A stretch of DNA of 64,000 bases from Rhizophagus irregularis (Eukaryota > Glomeromycota > Glomeromycetes > Glomerales > Glomeraceae), in NCBI RefSeq assembly GCF_026210795.1, contig NC_089429.1, forward strand, positions 7,845,001 through 7,909,000, read 5' to 3'. Made by a program: the position numbers and the translations under genes. Shown here one piece after another: positions 34,751-48,209 of the stretch (position 1 is the stretch's first letter; each line of letters opens with the position of its first letter). Below the pieces are notes generated by a model. That model saw only the letters and a list, made by a program, of their open reading frames with translations. It did not search any database and was not told where the DNA came from.

Positions 34751-35916
34751 GGATTAACGTACATACACGCTGGTCTTACGTACTTGTGAACTGAAAGTCT
34801 TGTGAGCATTTCATAATAGTTCCGGTTAGATTCTTTTTAGATCTAGACGATCGTTTTTTCTTTTTTCTTTAGGTATGTCGTCAAACGGGATTAGTCTGAT
34901 TTCTTGCTTCTTTTAGGTTAAGTATTGATTAACTGGTGATTTAGGCAAATCCATAGTCGTAAATTTATTCTTTATTATATTACCTATAATTTTAAACATT
35001 TTCGATTTTTATGCATTTGATAAAGTTCATTACTTAACCGCAAATAATAATAAATTATTACAAAGAAAATACAATAGTGAAATGAAACTATGAAGATTAT
35101 GAATTATTTGTGCCTGAGAGTCTAGATTTTTTTTAAAAAAAGGATCATATGCGTGACCGTGCAATGTTACTTTAGAGCTTTAGAGATGGTATCGTCTCGA
35201 GCCGATTCCAAATTTAGTATTTACTAAGCTTGTCTCGACTCCGAACAGGCTCCAACGAGCCAGCTCAAATTGAAATTAAGATAGCTTATAGATCAAACCC
35301 AAATTAAAAAATTTATTTTGTTACGTTGATCAACTTTCGTATGTTCTACATACAAATGTAACTTGAAGCTCCTATTTTTAATCCTTAAGGACGGCTGGGA
35401 CGCCGAGCTGAAAGAACCAACCATCCCTACTATAATTTGACACCAAAATATTATTTAAGAGTAATCATGCTTATGAAAGATTTTTATTTATTTATTCATT
35501 CTATCAAAACCATATTATAATCATAAAATTAGGTACGGTATATTAAATGTTAATTATAATATTTACATTTTTGTTTTTGTACCGAAGGAAAAAATTAGCG
35601 TTTCGTGCAACATCAATTTTATGATTAATTAAACTCATCGAATATACTGGCAAGGCGGAGTAAAGATCAATAGGAACTGAATGGACCCATTTCAAGACTA
35701 AATATGCTGAGAAAGGCGAAAAAACTTACTCTTTTTAGGGGGATCAAGGAATATATAAATATTATAGTATAAAATGTCTAACCTAATAAAACTACTGATT
35801 GTTATCTAATAACAACAAATGGTACAACCCCAAAAATTTCCCCTGAATGCAGTAACCGGCCAGAATTACAAATTTATATATTATTACGTGATATAATTTT
35901 TATCCTAGGAACAATG
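34751..35916. other. Spacer between copies A and B
   Basis: No gene. 'catacacgctggtcttac' at about 34763 also closes the B/C spacer at about 47198. Around 35183-35425 a GC-rich block runs from 'tagagatgg' to 'ccatcccta' and may be a worn hAT-type element without a clear target duplication. 'acaaatggtacaaccccaaa' at about 35815 is shared with 59060. Confidence 0.5.
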
Positions 35917-38900
35917 AAAATGTTCGATGCATCGCGTATTGCATCAATTTTGATAGCGTGCGATATTGTAACGATATATCATCCAAATTAATTTAAACAG
36001 TGACCTGAATATCACCAATTTTTTTTCAATTGCTATATAGATTGACCATTTATTTAAGATTAGTATTAAAATATATAATTTTACTGATCGGATGAAAAAA
36101 AGAATATATATACAGTATATTATCTACACTCTACAGTACACCAACACAATTGAATCCCTGAATTCTTCAAATTCTTCAGCAGAATTTAACGCGTTTTCCC
36201 TTGTGAATAAAAATTTTCAAATTAAGAGAATTCTATAGTTACAATACAAATTTTTTTTTAGGAGAAAAGTCAATTTTTTTAAATATTTATTTGCATTAAA
36301 AAAAAGGTTACCTTTTTTCAAAGGAGGGAAGAATAAAAAGTCAAGTACTTGAAATTCCACATTTCCAACTTTCGAAAGTGTTATTTCCAAGGATATTACC
36401 ATATTTTATTTGAATGATCGAACAAATCACGATCAAATTTTATGATAGATCCAATAAGCTAGTTCTGATGCAAAAATGATGTTATATGGTGCCACCATAT
36501 ATGTCTATCAATTTTGCAGTTCTGATCAGTTGCATTTTTCGGTTTGTGTAATATATGAAATATCCGCGTGTTTCACTATTTTATTTTGCATATGACGAAT
36601 TGTCGTAATACAGCAAAAATCACGTGACAGACCCAAAAGATCCAAAGATTCCGTCGTAGGTCGTAACAAAAGGTTAAGAAATTTTAATATAATCATAAGT
36701 TTCTAACAAATTAAAAATTTTAATTCGATACATTATTTCAGGTTCTGAAGACATGATACAACTTTTAATTAAGAAGGATTTTAGGTACGAAGAAATTATT
36801 GAAACCATGAAATTTATAAATTAATTAATTCTTAAAAAATTTTATCATTAGATCAATATTATAGATTAAATTACTACATGATTAGGCTAAATTAAACAGG
36901 ATTTTACCTTCAAATTAAACGCTAACAAATTATTTTGTAAAGCTTTTAGTCTAATTAATTATTTAAAAATTCACTATTTTTTAATAGATAATAATAATAT
37001 TCCTACTTATTTCACACGTTATAACGCCAATCGTCAAACCTCCGTTACATGTACAAGAAAAAAAACATAGATTTCACACACACTCCTAGCAAGAATCCAC
37101 GTACACGCCGTAACTCAAAAAAAAAAAACGATTCCAACGAGCGTGTAAAAGAATTTTCAAACCTGGGAAACCTAACGAATCTACGACTTTCTCCTTGTTC
37201 ATCGTCCATTTTTTCAATTTGGTATATGCAACATCCTGCCACTATCAGTCCATTACCGATACATTTCCTAGTAGCAAACAAGATCCTCTTATTATTATTA
37301 TTTATTTTACTAATTTTATTTGCTAATTAATTTAATTTAAATACACTATTTTAGTCATAAAAATTCGCGTGAATTTTTTCTTATTGATTTCTTTTGCATT
37401 GATTGTATGGTTTTTTTATAAACTCTTACGTGTTTAAACACGTCCTTGATAAAATAATGTATTCTTTTATGCAGATTAAGTCCTCACATAATAAAATTCT
37501 CGTTGCATCTTTTCTTTGGGCGAAGTATCGAAATGTGAGTCTAACTACTCTATCTACTCTATGATCTTCTAGGTTTCGATACTGATTCAATCCCATTCAA
37601 CAATTGAATTACTATAATCTCCCATGATTACTTTCTTATGCTATACCTTGTAAAGATTCTTTGATGTGTTTAGTAATTACTATCTCATGTTCGCTGATGT
37701 CGAGAAAAATATATTACCAAAAAAGCGTACGTTCTATATAGTACGTCCAGATCCTTTGTTTTTTTCCGATATGATGTTCCAGCAAATAGGCACTTTCATG
37801 ATCTGATCGGAAGACCACATTTGTTTAATGAATCTAGTATTCTATAGGTGACGTGACGGTATTTGTTGCATCAATTTATCTTCTTTCTTTTCAGTGATTG
37901 AGTATTTGTTGTGAATGGCTTTAATACTTTGGTGCTTAAAAGTAAACGGATATCATTAATGATGTCCTTCCATGAATTTAGATACAGCGATACAGCGATG
38001 ATCTGAATTATTAGTGATCGTTGCTGTTGTCATGGATTGATTTTGTGAGTGAATTTCATGTGAAGAAATATTTTACCTTGTTGTACACTATGCGACCTCG
38101 TCAAATCTCTCCAGATTATTTACAATAATCTTAAATGTTTATTTCCTCTCTAGAATCTCCTTGTAATTAGAATTATTATAAACCTCCCTTCAACTCATAT
38201 TTTCACCATCTCTCCTAGCTACATAAGATAAAAAAAATATATATACATCAAAAAATAATTCTCGGTACACACCAAACACTCTTGATCTCAGATTTGGGTA
38301 GGGCCTTACATAGGCATTTAACGCTTTTATCAAATCCTTTTTCTATACCGGTAACATAGTAACTCAGCTTGCACTCCATAGGGGAATACGATCCTTAATT
38401 CCTTATCTATGGCTAGGAAGACGGCAATTCTTTTTAGGGAGATTTGGAAAATTATATAGATTGCATGTTATAATGGTCTTTTTCTTTTCCTTTAGCTTAG
38501 AATTTCGTTTTTTCACAGTTGTAATTTTTCTTTGTTTCCAGTAAAATAAAATAACAATTCGTCTCCATTGAGCAATATACACTTCTCTGTTGTAAAGCAT
38601 ATTTTTTTCTAATTGTATATAATTAGAGCAGTTTCTGCTATTTCTCTCAAATTTCCAGGTCTATATTTATAGTTAACCTTCTTATACAGACGTGGTATGA
38701 CTGCATCTGTTCAATCGCTACATAACAGTGATATTAACATGGATAATCTTCAAACTTACTGAATGGAAAACGTATATCAATTTTTAAAATGTTCCCACCA
38801 AATGTTTCAATTATTAAACTTTCAATACTACTTGGTAAAATTAAATTAATATAGAAATAAAAACAATGTTTCTTAGATATGATATATCTCGCCATACGAG

Positions 38901-41021
38901 TTTTTTCCTTCAGTTCTCAATTACCAATTGTTTACTTGTTAATTTGTGAAGCATTTTAGATGATTTTAGCGAGTCAGAATCTGGATTTGTTTTGTCCGGT
39001 CGTTTCACAAAAGTGTTAGATTCTGTACCATGAAGCCAAGCTGGAAGCAAAGGTTATGTGCAAAATATCACACCTATACCACCAACTCCACCATCCCAGA
39101 ATATTTTCTGATGAATCATCATAAATGTAAAAAGTGTCCTAATTATCACCATTACGAATTCGTTCAAGTGAGGTAATAGTTTTATTAAATAATTGGCTCA
39201 ATTTAATCTATTAAAATAAATATTAATTAAAATCAAAAATTAAAATCAAATATTATTTAACTCTTAAATGTATTTAATTGTTAATTAAATAATGAAATAA
39301 TTACCAAAATAAATAAAGAGTCCTTAGCTGCATTATCTAATATGATTTAAACGTTATCGAAAAATGTTATATGCTGCAACAACTTAACAATCTATTTTTT
39401 AAATCTTGGCGGTTGATAGTTAAGGAAAACTAGAGATTAAGTCAGATGTTAAGAGGTCACGGCACTTCCTATTGTCTTCCTAGCATGTTTAGGATCCCAA
39501 ACATATGCTAAAGAACCAAGTTATTTATAAAAAAGGAACATTAAGTTATTTTTTGTATTGAAAGTATTGGAATGAAATTGGTGAAAATTGATAGATGATG
39601 TCAGATCAAATTCTATGATAACCATGATAACCATTCAAGTTGGTGACACACACGGCAAATCCAATCCAAGTTGATAAGAATAAAGGTGCACGCGCTAATT
39701 TGATAACCCGTGGTTTTTTCTTCGCGCCTTTTTTTTCCCACCTTTAAAATAGGATATATTCATATAAGTGTTGTTTCTCCGCAATATTTGTTTTCCACCT
39801 TAAAATAGGGTATATTCGAATATTATGAAAAGTCTAATAAAAAAAGAGGGATTTTTATATGTAATTATTTTTAGTGCCGTAATTTTTTAGTTGGTGCTTT
39901 TGTTCAAGCTAGTCAGTTGCTTTAGCAGGTGCGGAAACATTATTATGATGCTTTTCATGTATGAAAAGACGGCTTTTGGTGGCAGATGATTCAAGGAAAT
40001 GATGAAAGTTATAAATAAATCAAACTTTTCATAATTATGAATAAGCAAATTTATAATTCTACTAATAATTCCAATTTAGACAACGAACTTGGTCTTCAAA
40101 ACTAAGAAAACTTTACTTCAATCTACTACTTAACCATCACATGTCAATCAACACGGCTAATATTAACAACCAAGAAATAGCGTAAGCGCTCTGATACAAA
40201 TTTGATGTAAATAAGAATGATGATTATATCCGATGGAAATTGATGATGAAACATCATCTTGAAGAAACCTGGGTGTTTACCAAGCAATAACCAGAAAACG
40301 TTCAAAAACAAAGAGGCTTTCGTCTTTCAAGAAAACGAAACGCACGACGAAAAAGTATTGGGAAGGAAAATAATAAATATCAAGATAGTTCTCTGCGGTG
40401 ATCATGTGAAAGTTGAAGAAATGGTTTGTCTAGTAGGACTATTTAAATAAGCTAGTCCGATTACTCTAGAATCAAAAAATATCTTTTGTTCATCTTATTA
40501 CAAATACTCAAGGATACAAGTGATGAGCTTTAATGCTAGTGAAACTCAAGTAAAAAAAAAATAATTAGAGTCCGTTATCAAAGTTGAACAAAAATAACTT
40601 GATTACTGGTTTTTCCAACGATATAGCTTTAAGTAAAGATCATGCAAATGGGGTACAAGAAAGAAATACTTATCTTGATGGCGTAAGTCGATGATATGAT
40701 CTATTTTAATAAGCGGTATTCGGACTGGCAGTTATGTCGATACAGAATAATACTTATTGGACGAGTAGTTCGTACTTGAGTTGGATAGGTCGAGATTGAA
40801 CGGGATGAATAAGTAGAGATGTTTAAATTCTCATCTGATTATTATTCATGAGTAATTGCATTTATCGGTACATGTTGATATTAATTCGTGCCTCGTTTTT
40901 TTGGCATATCTTGTACCTTCTCGCGAATCTTAAAGATCTCTTAGTAAGTCATATACTCGTCTTTTCTTAAATATATATCTCATCTTAATTTATTAATAAA
41001 TGTCTTGTGTGTTTATATAAG

Positions 41022-41137
41022 CAGCATATATTTCCTATCCTAAAGAAACAATAGGTGATATTTATTCTTCAAGTACATCTAATGGAGCTGCACCAGTTGC
41101 TACCGTTGCAGAATGCAGATCTAATATTTCTTCATAA
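41022..41137 (+). pseudogene. Last-exon-like ORF, copy B
   Basis: The counterpart of 26593-26708 with a single visible amino-acid change (Thr to Ala at the exon start) and the same stop. The near-identity of this exon and of its roughly 400 upstream bases contrasts with the rest of the A/B alignment. Confidence 0.35.
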
Positions 41138-42715
41138 ATTTTATAAGTTTTTAATTAACTTTACCTCGAAAATTATAGCAATTTTTATTATTTTAAAATT
41201 AAATTGTATAATAATCCGGTTTTCCTATTTTTATCTTATAAATAAAAATTTATTATGAAATTTTAATTATATTTTAAACATATGTATCCTAAAAGTTTCA
41301 CGCGATGCAGATGCATTCATTATTTACAAGTCGGTAAAAAATTTATTATCCCGATGTAATCTTTTCACACAATAAAATAATATAATTGATATTTCTGACG
41401 ATTTGATCTAATCGATAATAATTTGATCTATGATAAGTCTACTACAAAGTGATCAAATTTGTAAATTTCATGCTTCATCAATTCCATCTAGTCCGACGCT
41501 TATTATACCAATCTCGTAATTCTAAAACTTTTTCGTGCCAATAGAAACATAAATGATTAAACTACCCACTAATTAATAAGCTACACCTAATCCTCAAAGC
41601 CACAAGCGACTAGTTCCCTTTGAAGTAAATACTGTAAATTTTGTTTATCGAAAACTCAAAATGTGAAAACCATAATATATTTTCAACTTGATCGATGCAT
41701 AATCGTACAAAGGATACTCCTATAAAATAAACAAATATTTAAAATACTTAAAGAATACATGTTCATATATATTACCTTACGAGAGGATCATTCTTTTGTA
41801 TCTAGCAATTACTTGGAAACGGAAAGGAACATCATTTTTCTATAGATTCACATGCCAGTATAAACACTTGATGCTACAATTGTAACCAAACCCTAAACAT
41901 ATTGTAAAATATTTTACATCGATTATCAAATGGTGTTGACTTTGGTTCGTAGTATATGCAATCTTACTGCCTTCCTATAACAAGGATCTAATGCATTCCC
42001 ATTTTTGTTAAGCTAAAATTATAATTATAAAATTTAATTAATTAAAAAATGGATAATCATATTATTCCTACTTATTTCACGCATTTTACGCTAGTCTTCA
42101 AATTTCTAATTCAGATCTTGTTCATCGCCATTTTTTCAATTTCAGTGTCATTAATTGTAGAGTTACTAACTTTTTGACTATTATATAAATGCATCGAATT
42201 AGGAACTGTGACCATAAAACGTATATTATCTATTCATGTACTAGGAGCATGAATTTTATGTAAATTTACACAACATAGAATTTGTTCGTAAAAATCAATT
42301 GATAAGGGGGTCACAACTCCTCTCGTAGTATTTTTTTAAAACTTTTCTTGCATAAACTTTTTCATTAATGTTAACCAATCGAAATAATAAGGTAATCTAC
42401 GTACTCCACCAGAGGATACAGAGGATATTGGTTGTATTGATATCAATTCGTATATGTTAAATTAATTATTTGTTTATTTCTTCATTTGTTTTCTATCATC
42501 ATCGATATTCATCGCATCAACATTCTTGTCGTTGGAAAAAACATTCGAAATATTAAGCTTCAATTACACAATCTGCTTCTCAATACTTACTCTTTTATAT
42601 ATTAAAAAATAAAAAAACATCGAATTAGATAATATAAACTTTTAATAAAAATTAGAAAATTGGTACAAGTAATGGTTATCAATCATTTAACTCCAGATTG
42701 TAAATTACGGTACGA

Positions 42716-42835
42716 TGGGAGTGAACGTCTGTACGATATTAACGTACGAACTGGCCCGAGTTTAGGATTTATGCACTTGCACGTGATAGCATTAACGTTA
42801 ATTCCGGCCAGTTCGTACGTTAATATCGTACCCCA
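42716..42835. mobile_element. MITE with GTACGATATTAACGTACGA ends, copy B only
   Basis: GTACGATATTAACGTACGAA...CTGGCC (42731-42756) is inverted at 42806-42831 (GGCCAG...TATCGTAC). Copy A has only 'aaattactaaataaggtattcaacat' at this point (about 28985-29010), so the element entered B after the A/B duplication. A related element lies at about 47026-47148. The outer boundary is uncertain by ~10 bases. Confidence 0.75.
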
Positions 42836-44176
42836 TTCAACATACATTTTTTGATAACGTTATCGATCATTTATCTAAATGTGTAAGATTAATGAAATGT
42901 GTGACAGATTACGCCGATTATACTGCTTAAAGTTTGTGGCGCATTTTTACAAAATGTCATGACATCATTAGCGGCAGATTAGTAAATTTGCAGATATGCG
43001 TAAGTTTGTTATTGCTAAGAAAACTAAGAAAATTGTCTGCGCAAACACAAATGCATACATAATTGACTACCAATAAGGAGATTAATTTATTGGTTTATAG
43101 GTTGATTTTGTAATAAAGGTTTATTTGGAAATTGGGGTCTGGTTATAATTGGTTCACATTGACTAATTTTAGTATATTTATTATTAAATATATTTCTAAA
43201 ATTGGCTGATTTCTTTATTTCTTTATTTACAAGTTATTTAGGCATATTTATAATAAGTTAAAAGAAATGCAAACGCGTAAATGCGTATTATTTGCTTTTT
43301 CTTTTTTTAAAAAAGTTTGAACTATTTTTCGAGTTAACCCTTTTTTATTGTTATCTTTTTTTTTTATATTTTTTGATAACTTCATATAGTAAGCGTACCA
43401 TTTCGCAAATAGAAATTGAAGTACAAAAAATGCTGTATGGATCTGCATACTATAGATTAAAATCACACCATGCCATGCCATGCAAGTTTAAATAATACCT
43501 AAAATTTGCCACTAAAAGTTACTATAAATTATTAGATCGTCGTAAAAAGATTTGTTCTTATTCTCTTTTAATACAGTAGTTAAAGTAAAGAAGGTACTAT
43601 AACATACTGTACAACTAAATAATACATGTATGCTAAGGGATTCAAAAAGATAATAATGTTTAATAATATTTCCCACGAACATTCTATGAACTATTTGAAT
43701 CAAATGATGGCAAGATTCAAAAATTAATTATAAATTTCAAAACAAGTGGACGTTATTTTTTTATTATTATTTCAAAAAGCCATATTTTACTTGTATTTCC
43801 TTAAATAACTACATTTTTTAACGATTTAACTATTAAAGAAGAACTACGTTGACGATTATAGAAATAAACTTTTACGATATTATTTGATAAATATGTATTA
43901 AAAATAACATTGTAGAACAATTACGTCATTCACATATTTACGTGTAAAAAAAAGAATAATTATGCATAGAACATATTAACATCTTTATGTGTAAAAATTA
44001 TTAAACCTTGAAAGATTTTTATTAATAAATTAACTGTAGGGTAATTTCGTTTACTTGAAAACAAAAGAAAAAATCTTTAATAAAATAATTCTGATGACAA
44101 CATAATAATACATAGATGATACATACTTCAGTTATTATGCGAGAAGGATGAGTTTAAGTGATGGATAAGCTTAAGT

Positions 44177-44292
44177 GACGGACGAGTTTAAATGACGGAC
44201 GAGTTTAAATGACGGACGAGTTTAAATGACGGACGAGTTTAAATGACGGACGAGTTTAAATGACGGACGAGTTTAAATGACGGACGAGTTTA
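44177..44292. repeat. 17-bp minisatellite, 7 units (copy B)
   Basis: Perfect units GACGGACGAGTTTAAAT start at 44177 and then every 17 bases to 44279. Copy A has three at the same place. The high unit identity points to recent expansion in B. Confidence 0.92.
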
Positions 44293-45704
44293 CAATAAAT
44301 AAATGAATGAATAGTTTACATAACGGATGAATTTAAATGACGGATAAGCTTATAATGACTTAAATGATGAATGATGGGGGAGTTTATAAAAAATAAGTTG
44401 GGAGAGAGACAGTTTATATAACAAAACGAACAATACGTTTATTTATCGTTTCGGATCCGTACGGGAGATCAATACAACCCAAAAATCAACGAACATCAAT
44501 TAAAACACAGAAAGCATGCTCCACCAAAACACAAAAGGAAACGCTATAGAAATAAAGTATTTTTACACGCTTTTTGACATATTCGTTTGAAATTATGACA
44601 TAATACCACAAATCACATTAATTCTTGAATCATCAGGATTTTAATGGCGCGAACAGATATATTCATGACATGAAGTTTGGCTTAATGAAGCAGTTGGGAT
44701 AAATAAATATTGTGATTATCGGAATTACAGTTCGAGAAGCGCGAGTTTAATATTAGCCATGGGATTATAGTTTATTTTTATTACTTGATTTTAGCAATGT
44801 TTAACCGTATCCACAAATTTATGTGTCGATCCAAGATTGAAACTCACGATTAGATAATATGTTTGTATATAAGTCATGAGTTTATATAAAGTTGCACCGA
44901 TTACGCCAATGAACAATATTTTACGTTACAAATATTCATAATAGAAAAAGATTGTATATTTTCTGTATGTATTTTATTTCTCACATTCATGGAATTGGGC
45001 ACATTACATCTAAAATAATAATAAACTTAAATTTCAAAACGAGTTTTTGTTTTTTTTTTATTCTTCTTGAATAATTTAAAAGAATTTTCAGCCTTTTCTT
45101 TTGATTCCTGTTGATGTAACAAATTATTTTTCCATCGCAACCTTTTTGTATTACATAATTCAAATTAAAATTCAGAATAAAGCAAACAAGTTGTTTTATC
45201 AACCCTTTTCTTCGTGATGATAAACAAAAAAAAAGATAAACTAGAATGATAAGAAAACGATGATGCTTCGAATTGTTTATATTTATTATCATAGGATACT
45301 CGACAGGGACCCGAAACAGGTCAGGTATAATCTATTGATTTTATTCAAATTTTATACCGCGTGGGGAAATCCAAGGTTTTACACATCCCAACAAAAATAA
45401 ATATAATTTGAATAAACGAAAATTTAGTAAGTCAGCATCCCAAAAAATAAGCTATAAAATCAATTTTAGAGAATGCACATACAAATAAAATGAAATACAG
45501 TTAGTTTAATCAAGCTATACTCAACTCTATATAGACTATATTGTAAAAGGAATTACCGGTCACATACCCCTTTATTAGAATGGTCCGTCTCTTTAGTCAC
45601 ACCATATAGTATTTTTATAAATCACACCATTTTCTGAGGGTCGACTTGTATTATAAAATCAATATCTGCAAAATATTTATTTCAAACAAAAAAAAATTTT
45701 TAAA

Positions 45705-46058
45705 ATGTATTTATTAAATTACCAAGGGGTTTACCGCAAAATCCCGACAACCATAAATATCGAAAGTCTATGGCTTTATATTAATGCAAATAAATAAATA
45801 ATTATATATATATATATATATTTTAAATTTTTAATAATAAAACTGCAAAATCTATAAATATTGTGCCTTTTACAATTACAATAATTACGGGATCTCCCAA
45901 AAATCCTGACAACCATAATATCGACAGAAACCAAAATCTCGATAAATGCAATCTAAATCTTGACAGCCAAAATCCTGACTGGGATGAGTATGAGATTAGT
46001 TAATTTTTTAGTGCAAGTGTTTCTAATCTCAGAAGATTAGTAATCTAGTAATATACTG
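45705..46058. repeat. AAATCCCGAC-type degenerate repeats with TA microsatellite
   Basis: 'aaaatcccgacaaccataaa' (45738) recurs as 'aaaatcctgacaaccataat' (45900), 'aaaatctcgat', 'aaatcttgacagcc' and 'aaaatcctgactggg'. A TA run lies at 45803-45822. 'atcgggattttggtgtcagg' near 46345 is an inverted relative, so 45737-46365 may be one element with AAAATCCCGA ends. Confidence 0.6.
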
Positions 46059-46344
46059 TACATAGTCCTTTTAGTTAAAATAATAAAAAAATTTTTCCTT
46101 TTAATTTCATTAATAATTTAGTAACGTTAGTTAATTTTCATTAATATTAATAAAATTTGCAAACAATTTGCATGGTATAAAATTTACAAATATTTTGCGT
46201 TAATACTAATCAAATAATTCAAATTATATTTTAATTAGCCGGGATAAATTAAGACCCGATACTGCGCCTCTGTATTTTTAAAATTAGATTTATAAAATTT
46301 ATAAAAAAACTTTGGCGTCAAGAATTTTAACTATCGACTATCGG
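46059..46344. repeat. Repeat at the B/C junction, inverted relative to 31999-32296
   Basis: Reverse complement of the block next to copy A. Here it sits inside the larger AAAATCCCGA-bounded stretch. Together with the forward-duplicated block at 46803-47020 it shows that the two spacers share ancestry but differ by an inversion or an independent insertion. Confidence 0.8.
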
Positions 46345-46802
46345 GATTTTGGTGTCAGGGATTGCAAAGTATTATCAATTAAAACCTTTAATGTAAAAAA
46401 AAATGTACGTGCTTACGAGAAATATTGAAGAAATATATAACACGAAAAATTAAACAACGGATCAAATTTGACTACTGTAGTCCAGGATAAGCATCTGGTC
46501 CAGCAGTCCAGGTTAAGAAGACCCTAGACAAACTATAACTAATAAAATCAACAATATAACTAATAACAACTTAAAAAGATAGCCGAGACCAAACTTTTGT
46601 AGGTGACACTAAGAAAAAAGCAAACATAATCAGTAATCTTTCTCCAGCACTATGCATTGATACTGAGAAAAAAAAAACAAATCATAATATGTCAGACCCC
46701 AAGAACACTTAATTCAGATGCGTACATTCTCAATGAGATATCAAAGCGGCGATAGAGACGCTAAAAGCATGATAGAGGCTTAATACAAGAGACTATACCG
46801 AC
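46345..46802. other. Spacer DNA, nothing recognised
   Basis: About 450 bases with slightly more G+C than the neighbourhood. No ORF, inverted repeat or known element is visible. Confidence 0.4.
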
Positions 46803-46875
46803 AGGTTTATTGCCTGTGTACTTTGTGTGTCAGAAAAAAATCAAGAGTTAGCTTCATCCAACAATCCATTATCCG

Positions 46876-47004
46876 TACCATTCCGAAATTAAACAACCCC
46901 CGAAAATAAGCAACCCGGCCCGCATTATAGAGAATTTGACTAGAATTATGATTACTATGGCCGGAATTAAGTTCAAAAAATGGTTGTTTAATTTCGGAAT
47001 GGTA
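46876..47004. mobile_element. MITE-like inverted repeat, 129 bp (copy 2)
   Basis: Same ends (TACCATTCCGAAATTAAACAA / TTGTTTAATTTCGGAATGGTA) and same left flank ('aagagttag', 'cttcatccaacaat') as 33995-34128, with a few substitutions and a short deletion in the right end. Confidence 0.75.
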
Positions 47005-47021
47005 CAGTATATAGGACAGTG

Positions 47022-47152
47022 AGGGTGTACGATATTAACGTACAAACTGGCTGGAATTAACATTAACGCTATCACGGGCAAGTGTATAGTAACTCCTAAA
47101 CTCGGGTTAGTTTGTACGTTAAAATTGTACAACGTTAAGGACGCCCCCAGTA
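47022..47152. mobile_element. MITE related to the one at 42716-42835
   Basis: Left GTACGATATTAACGTACAAACTGG and right ...GTTTGTACGTTAAAATTGTAC are inverted repeats of the same family as in copy B. The left half of this one ('attaacgctatcac') corresponds to the right half of the other, so they are in opposite orientation. 'tatatag'-type words flank both sides but no exact target duplication was set. Confidence 0.65.
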
Positions 47153-47217
47153 TATATAGAGAGTAACTTAGATTACGAACCAGGATGGAAGTATAAACAT
47201 ACACGCTGGTCTTACAT

Positions 47218-48209
47218 TGATCATTTATTTAAGATTAGTATTAAAATATATAATTTTACTGAACGGATGAAAAAAAGAATATATTATATATATACAGTAT
47301 ATTATCTACAGTACACCAACACAATTGAATCTCTGAATTCTTCAAATTCTTCAGCAGAATTTAATATTTTGGCAATCCTACAATGAAATATTAACGCGTT
47401 TTCCCTTGTGAATAAAATTTAGAGGATTTTATAGTTACCATACAATTTTTTTTTAGGAGAACAAAGTCAATTTTTTTAAATATTAAAAAGTTTGTTACCT
47501 TTTTTCAAAGGAGAGAAGAATAAAAAGTCAAGTACTTTAAATTCCACATTTCCAACTTTCGAAAGTGTTATTTCCAAGGATATTACCATATTTTATTTGA
47601 ATGATCGAACAAATCACGATCAAATTTTACGTATTTATGATAGATCCAATAAGCGTTTTGCAGCTAAATTTGGCTGCTATTCATGTGCCGATCTAATCTG
47701 TAATACAATGAAATTCCATGGAATCCTCTGCGGAAATCCTGAAATTCCGCGGAATTTAGAACAATAGCTATCATTAAGGGATATGGTGCCATCATATAGG
47801 TCTATCAATTTGCAGTTCTGATCAGTTGCATTTTTCGGTTTGTGTAATATATGAAATACCCGCGTGTTTCACTATTTTATTTTGTATATGTCGAATTGTC
47901 GTTAATACAGCAAAAATCACGTGACAGACCCAACAAATCCAAGATTCGTAGGTCGTAGCAAAAGGTTAAGAAATTTTAATATTATCATAAGTTTCTACCA
48001 TAAGTTTCTACCAAATTAAAAATTTTAATTCGATACATTATTTCAGGTTCGACAAAAATTTTAATTTATCAATGAATTTATTTAGCAATTGAAGACATGA
48101 TACAACTTTTAATTAAGGAGGATTTTAGGTACGAAGAAATTATTGAAACCATGAAATTTATAAATTAAAAAATTTTATCATTAGATCAATATTATAGATT
48201 AAATTACTA
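47218..48209. repeat. Segmental repeat unit, copy C, left part
   Basis: Same orientation as A and B, from 'catttatttaagattag' to 'agattaaattacta'. It carries its own ~125-base insertion (about 47655-47780) containing an imperfect palindrome around 'ttccatggaatcctctgcgg'. It then breaks off and resumes at 55518. Confidence 0.88.

Larger units (their letters stand above)
35917..45704. repeat. Segmental repeat unit, copy B
   Basis: Same-orientation copy of A (21175-31990). It lacks A's MULE MITE, the 27724-28405 segment and the 52-base tandem duplication. It has its own MITE near 42716-42835 and a longer 17-bp minisatellite. Coding remnants are as in A, with different breaks, so both are decaying independently. 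There is no intact ORF above about 100 codons. The spacing A to B is about 14.7 kb and B to C about 11.3 kb, the difference being mainly the spacers. Confidence 0.9.

Noticed and set aside
35183..35425. Possible hAT-type element with TAGAGATGG / CCATCCCTA ends
   Set aside because: The ends match over only ~9 bases and no 8-bp target duplication is present.
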